Below, in pieces: positions 7,805-11,374 of a DNA stretch of 11,374 bases. The DNA lies in NCBI GenBank assembly GCA_025353435.1, contig JANXQR010000554.1, forward strand, positions 1 to 11,374. The letters run 5' to 3'. Made by a program: the position numbers and the translations under genes. How positions within the stretch are numbered: the first letter of the stretch is position 1; each line of letters opens with the position of its first letter. The stretch comes from Acidobacteriota bacterium. Lineage in GTDB: Bacteria; Acidobacteriota; Terriglobia; Terriglobales; Acidobacteriaceae. The notes beneath the pieces were generated by a model, which had not been told where the DNA came from, did no database searches, and saw only the letters and a program-made list of their open reading frames with translations.

Positions 7805-8656
7805 CTAAAACTGCGGCACCGGTTGCTGCTGAGCCTTCTTGAGTGCCGCCTTCTGATCGGCCGACGCCGCTCCGTTCAGCACCGCGTTGGTCGCGATCCC
7901 CGCGCGGATTCCCGCGCCAATATCCGTAATCGTCACCGCGACAGAATTGATGGTGGTGCGACTACCCGGGGCGAAAGTAAAGTTCGCGACCACATACACA
8001 AACTGGTGGCACGGTTCCCGGTTCGCTGCCACTAGATTAGGACTCAAAGCCACATCGGGTGACATCGCTGTCGCAGCCTGAGCCGAACTGAAAGCCGCAA
8101 CGGCGTTGGGCATGTCAGGGAAGCTCAGAGTCTGTGCGCAGTCGGTCAGGTCAATCCCTTTGCCCTGTGCGGGATGCCCCTGTGTATCGAAGGCCCAGTC
8201 CGTTTGCCCCACGGAACGAGCCGGCAGTTCCGGCCCAAACGTCTTCCGCAACGAATTCAGCATCGCTTCTGCAAGCGGCTCATGACCGGCCGGGAACACA
8301 ATCCGACGACTGATGCGCCAAACCTTCTGCTCACTCGGCGGAAACGTGATGTCCACCCCGATGAGCTCCCGGTCTTCGGGACTGCCTGTCGTCGACCACA
8401 TGAATCCGTAAGTGATGGGCTTCTCGCTGATTTCCTCTATCCGCCTCTGCGAGTACTGGATCATTCCCTTCGCGTCGTGCTGCTTCAGAAGCTGGTATGC
8501 ATCGGCTATCGGCGTTCCGGTCCGGATGCCGACAATCGATGGAAGCCCTGGCTGCGGGGCCTGCGCCGCACCAATAACCCCGCTCCCCACAACCCCGCTC
8601 AAAACCGCCGCCGCCATCCAGCGGCCCAACATGGGCAACTTCAATTTACTCGTCAT
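7805..8656 (-). CDS. Secreted protein of unknown function, second of a tandem paralog pair
   Basis: The product has 283 residues. A basic N-terminus and hydrophobic core (about 10-33, ending GAAQA) form a signal peptide with probable cleavage after Ala33. The body shares ordered motifs with the upstream neighbour: LPSIVG (38-43), PPxxxxVW (VW at 112-113) followed by an Arg-rich strand, LRKTFG (136-141), WAFD (154-157), and two cysteines (173 and 216) at matching places. These cysteines could form a disulfide in the periplasm. The C-terminus is an Ala/Lys/Gln-rich tail. I recognise no known family or catalytic motif. GGAGGG precedes the ATG by about 6 nt. It starts 33 nt after the stop of the neighbouring gene, so the two are almost certainly co-transcribed. 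The coding call is firm; the function is unknown. Confidence 0.87.
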   Translation of the reverse strand: MTSKLKLPMLGRWMAAAVLSGVVGSGVIGAAQAPQPGLPSIVGIRTGTPIADAYQLLKQHDAKGMIQYSQRRIEEISEKPITYGFMWSTTGSPEDRELIGVDITFPPSEQKVWRISRRIVFPAGHEPLAEAMLNSLRKTFGPELPARSVGQTDWAFDTQGHPAQGKGIDLTDCAQTLSFPDMPNAVAAFSSAQAATAMSPDVALSPNLVAANREPCHQFVYVVANFTFAPGSRTTINSVAVTITDIGAGIRAGIATNAVLNGAASADQKAALKKAQQQPVPQF

Positions 8657-8689
8657 CGATATCCCTCCCTCAGTTCGCCGCCTGCCGAT

Positions 8690-9589
8690 TTACAGCACCG
8701 GTTTTGCCTGCTTCGCCTTCTCCATATCCCGTATGCGCGCCTTCTCGACTTCGGCCTTCCACCAGACAGCGGTAGTGTGGGAAGTGCGACGCACCACTGG
8801 CAGATCGACCATGTCAACGGTCATATGCTCCACGATTGGTGCTACACCCACGTTGGCCTGTACGGCCACAAAAGACGCACCGCACCATCCGTTGGCAGGA
8901 GTTCTGCCCTCGCGCGCTTCATCCGTCAGGTACGCGGTGCCTGGATGGTCGGGAACGTTATTCCAGCAACCCACCACTGAAGCCAGGTCGGAGTTGGGAA
9001 GCGGCACGCGCTTGCCTGACTCGTCGAACAACCAGAGAAGGGTTGAAACCTCCGCGTCGTTCCGGGCCGGATCGTAGGTGTTGCCAATGATCCCAACCGT
9101 CTCCTTGCCATATTTTGCCCGCAGGGCCGCAAGCAGGGTGTCGTGGCTCGTATGCATGAACTTGGTGGTTCGTGTCACCTTCCAGACCACCGGCTTCTCC
9201 GGCGGCAATGTCGCCTGAAAATTGAAGTCGTCCTGGTGATTGTCCGCCGGGTTCACAATCGTTCCCTGGTACGCCGGCCCCGGAAACATGTACATATTCG
9301 TGTCGTAGGTGGTCAGCAGGTTCTTGGGATAGTGCCCGCGCACCACCGCCAGCGCCTCCTTCGGATCCATGCCCAGGTGAACGCCGATAATATCCGGCAG
9401 CTTGGAGGCGTCAACGGCCCCAGTCGGCGTGGCAGCTGGCTTCGGGCTGGCCCCAACATCCGGCGGTGTCCATGGCTCACTCTTCTTTGCCTGTGCCGCA
9501 CTTTGCTTTTGAGCAAGCCCTTCCCCGAACAAGCAGACCACACTCAAAATGATTATCGAAATAAGCTTCAAACTCGGTATCCTTCTCAT
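8690..9589 (-). CDS. Secreted protein of unknown function, first of a tandem paralog pair
   Basis: The product has 299 residues from the ATG at 9589, which begins a clear signal peptide (MRRIPSLKLISIIILSVVCLFGEGLA) and has GGAGG 5 nt upstream. The frame is open to 9715, but that extension is unlikely. Residues about 30-62 are a Pro/Ala/Lys-rich linker. The folded part begins at LPDIIGVHLGM (64-74). It continues with a VW motif (135-136) in a strand-rich stretch, LRAKYG (156-161), WLFD (186-189), Cys208, and Cys236 in NGWCGASFVAVQAN, ending in a charged helical tail (277-296). The Cys in the signal core is not a lipobox because -1 is Val. The motif order matches the downstream gene, which indicates duplication and divergence. 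A large membrane regulator is transcribed divergently 185 nt away. No biochemical role can be assigned. Confidence 0.87.
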   Translation of the reverse strand: MRRIPSLKLISIIILSVVCLFGEGLAQKQSAAQAKKSEPWTPPDVGASPKPAATPTGAVDASKLPDIIGVHLGMDPKEALAVVRGHYPKNLLTTYDTNMYMFPGPAYQGTIVNPADNHQDDFNFQATLPPEKPVVWKVTRTTKFMHTSHDTLLAALRAKYGKETVGIIGNTYDPARNDAEVSTLLWLFDESGKRVPLPNSDLASVVGCWNNVPDHPGTAYLTDEAREGRTPANGWCGASFVAVQANVGVAPIVEHMTVDMVDLPVVRRTSHTTAVWWKAEVEKARIRDMEKAKQAKPVL

Positions 9590-9649
9590 GTCGACCTCCG
9601 GGATGCGTGCAAAAGCACAGGTTCGCGTTCCGCTCAATGGCGGTGTTTT

Positions 9650-9669
9650 CCGGAACCCGTTGCTTCCGG
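9650..9669. promoter_or_regulatory. Candidate operator: palindrome in the regulator/paralog divergent intergenic region
   Basis: CCGGAA (9650-9655) and TTCCGG (9664-9669) are perfect 6-bp arms around 8 bp. It lies about 60 bp upstream of the paralog start and about 105 bp upstream of the regulator start. The 7-mer GTTCGCG also occurs twice as a direct repeat in this region (9621-9627 and 9681-9687, 60 bp apart). OmpR/CadC-type winged helices usually bind direct repeats, so either element could be the target. I found no convincing -35/-10 pair here. Confidence 0.35.
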
Positions 9670-9774
9670 CTACATCAGGCGTTCGCGATACACCGCTGCC
9701 GAGCATCAGTCTCACTCGTATGCAGCTCTGAAGTCCTAACGGAACTCTTAACTTTTCTAAAGAAGGCGCTTCGA

Positions 9775-11374
9775 ATGAAGTTCACACACCCCGACCCAGA
9801 CGAGCAGACATCCGCCAGGCGCGTGTGGAAGTTCGGCGCGTGTGAATTCGATGAGCTCCGGTGCGAGTTGCGCGCCCAGGGCAAAGTCGTTGACCTCGAA
9901 CGCAAGCCCCTCGAAGTCCTCCATCAGCTGCTCCTGCGAGCAGGCGATGTGGTACGCAAAGAGGAGTTGCTCGATTCCGTCTGGAGTGGACTATCGGTTG
10001 TCGACGCCTCGCTGGCCACCGCCGTCTCCAAGCTGCGCAAGGCCCTTGGCGAAGAAGAGATCATCCAGACCGTCCCCAAGCTCGGCTACCGCATCGCCGT
10101 ACCTGTCCAATTCATTGCGAGCCGCGAAAATCCCACCCGCGACGATGTTTCCGCGCAGCAGGCCCCAACTAACTTGGCCGCCGTGCCGCCACCACTAGCC
10201 TCCCGGCCCGCCCCACCAACTTCGCGCCTCTTTCTCCGGCGGCCCCAACTTTGGTGGGCCACCAGTGCCCTTCTCCTGGTCGGCCTTGTGGTTGCCGGCA
10301 CCGGCCTCCGCCCCGCGCCCAAGCCGGCCTCCACCACCGGCCCAATCGCTATCCTCCCGTTCCGCAATGTCAGCTCAAATCCTTCGTTGGACTTTCTTCA
10401 ATCAGCGCTCCCCGATCAGATCGCCAACGCCCTCAGCCCCGCGCAATCGCTCATCATCCGCCCCCAGGCCTCGTCCAACCGCTACTCCGGCGCATCCGTT
10501 GATCTCCGCACTGCGAGCCATGACCTCGACGTGAATCGCATCGTGACCGGCGACTACGTGCTCACCGGCGACCAGCTGCAGATCAACATGGAGGCGGTCG
10601 ACACCGACGACAACCGCATCCTCTGGCACGACACCGTCAACGTCCCCGCCAACAACATGCTGGCTCTTCAAACCCAGATCGCCGCCATCAGCCGCAAAAA
10701 GTTGGCCGCCGCCCTCGAAGTTTCCGGCACCATCGCCGAAGTCGCGCCGCGCGCCACCAATGAAGACGCTTACGAGCTCTACCTCAAAAGCATCGCCATG
10801 CCCTACGATCCCGAGCCCAACAAGCAGGCCGCCGCAATGCTGCGCCGCGCCGTGCTCCTCGATCCCAACTACGCTCCCGCCTGGGGCAACCTCTCGCTCC
10901 GCTATTACAACCTCGCGCGCTTTGGGGGCGGCGGTCCGGAGATGATGCAATTCTCTGACGCCGCCGCGGAACGCGAACTCGCCCTCGACCCCGACTTGCA
11001 ATTCCCCGTCGCGGAAATGGCCCTCCACCGCACCGAGCGCGGCGAGTTGGTCAAAGCGCACCAGACCGTCCTCGAGCTGCTCAAGCGCCGCCCCGACGAC
11101 CCCAACAACCACCACGTTCTGAGTTATGTTCTCCGCTACGGCGGCTCGCTCGACGAGGCCGGCCACGAATGCGACATGGTCGTCCTCCTGGCTTCCAAAA
11201 TCATCTGGGGTTCCTGCGCCACCACGTTCATGGAGCTCGGTCAGTACCACCACGCCCTGGACTTCATTCGCAAGGACCTCAGCTCCGAGTGGTCGAAGGC
11301 CCTCGCCCTCGAAATCCACCTCCGCGAAGCCAAGTCCCAGCGGAGCCAGAATCAGCCAGCCGAACTCCAGCAAG
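9775..11374 (+). CDS. CadC-like membrane transcriptional regulator: winged helix, one TM segment, TolB-like domain, TPRs (3' end cut)
   Basis: The frame is open from the ATG at 9775 to the right end (533 codons, no stop). AGAAGG lies 8 nt upstream. Residues about 15-112 are an OmpR/PhoB-type winged helix: KPLEVLHQLLLRAGDVV (44-60), the recognition region TAVSKLRKALG (82-92) and the wing TVPKLGYRI (99-107). A Pro-rich linker (120-158) leads to a single membrane segment (LWWATSALLLVGLVVAGTGL, 159-178). Residues about 189-285 resemble the TolB-like/FlgO-type domain (GPIAILPFRNVSSN, later VTGDYVLTGDQLQINMEAVD). TPR-like helices start near 330 and run to the window end. No receiver domain is present, so it is a one-component regulator binding DNA in the cytoplasm with a periplasmic sensory half. 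It is divergent from the two secreted paralogs, its most likely local targets. The signal sensed is unknown. Confidence 0.93.
   Translation, partial: MKFTHPDPDEQTSARRVWKFGACEFDELRCELRAQGKVVDLERKPLEVLHQLLLRAGDVVRKEELLDSVWSGLSVVDASLATAVSKLRKALGEEEIIQTVPKLGYRIAVPVQFIASRENPTRDDVSAQQAPTNLAAVPPPLASRPAPPTSRLFLRRPQLWWATSALLLVGLVVAGTGLRPAPKPASTTGPIAILPFRNVSSNPSLDFLQSALPDQIANALSPAQSLIIRPQASSNRYSGASVDLRTASHDLDVNRIVTGDYVLTGDQLQINMEAVDTDDNRILWHDTVNVPANNMLALQTQIAAISRKKLAAALEVSGTIAEVAPRATNEDAYELYLKSIAMPYDPEPNKQAAAMLRRAVLLDPNYAPAWGNLSLRYYNLARFGGGGPEMMQFSDAAAERELALDPDLQFPVAEMALHRTERGELVKAHQTVLELLKRRPDDPNNHHVLSYVLRYGGSLDEAGHECDMVVLLASKIIWGSCATTFMELGQYHHALDFIRKDLSSEWSKALALEIHLREAKSQRSQNQPAELQQ

Noticed and set aside
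9590..9715. N-terminal extension of the first secreted paralog to an upstream start at 9715
   Set aside because: The extension would precede a clean signal peptide whose own ATG has a good GGAGG site. It also covers the likely regulatory region.

Overview
The window looks like chromosomal DNA of a GC-rich Gram-negative soil bacterium, most likely an Acidobacteriota member (Terriglobia-like). This is inferred from content: a GWxTD-domain secreted protein paired with a carboxypeptidase-regulatory-domain protein that ends like an outer-membrane barrel, and a CadC-type membrane regulator with TolB-like and TPR parts. No rRNA or other direct taxonomic marker is present.

Layout. (1) 1-1073 is the edge of a probable integrated mobile element. 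A minus-strand tyrosine recombinase starts at 799 and runs off the left end. It reads away from a tRNA-Lys(CUU) gene (1074-1149, minus) whose 3' end, including an encoded CCA, is the likely attachment site. A good sigma-70-type promoter for the tRNA lies at 1202-1230. (2) 1306-4849 (minus) is a two-gene unit. A secreted GWxTD protein is followed by a secreted protein with a carboxypeptidase regulatory-like domain and beta-rich C-terminal part. Its likely promoter (4876-4904) carries a GC-rich dyad in the spacer between -35 and -10. (3) 4850-5365 is a 516-nt divergent intergenic region with a perfect 11-bp tandem repeat and a nested hairpin, but no convincing gene. (4) 5366-7669 (plus) encodes a MacA-like periplasmic adaptor and a stand-alone MacB/LolD-type ATPase. 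A bidirectional terminator follows, so no permease is encoded with them. (5) 7805-9589 (minus) encodes two secreted proteins of unknown function that appear to be diverged tandem paralogs. (6) 9775 to the right end (plus) is a large membrane-anchored transcriptional regulator, divergent from the paralog pair and cut by the window end.

How they fit together. Blocks 2 and 4 are envelope functions transcribed divergently. The efflux adaptor and ATPase need a separately encoded permease. The divergent regulator in block 6 is the obvious candidate controller of the secreted paralogs. None of the secreted proteins can be given a biochemical function from sequence alone.
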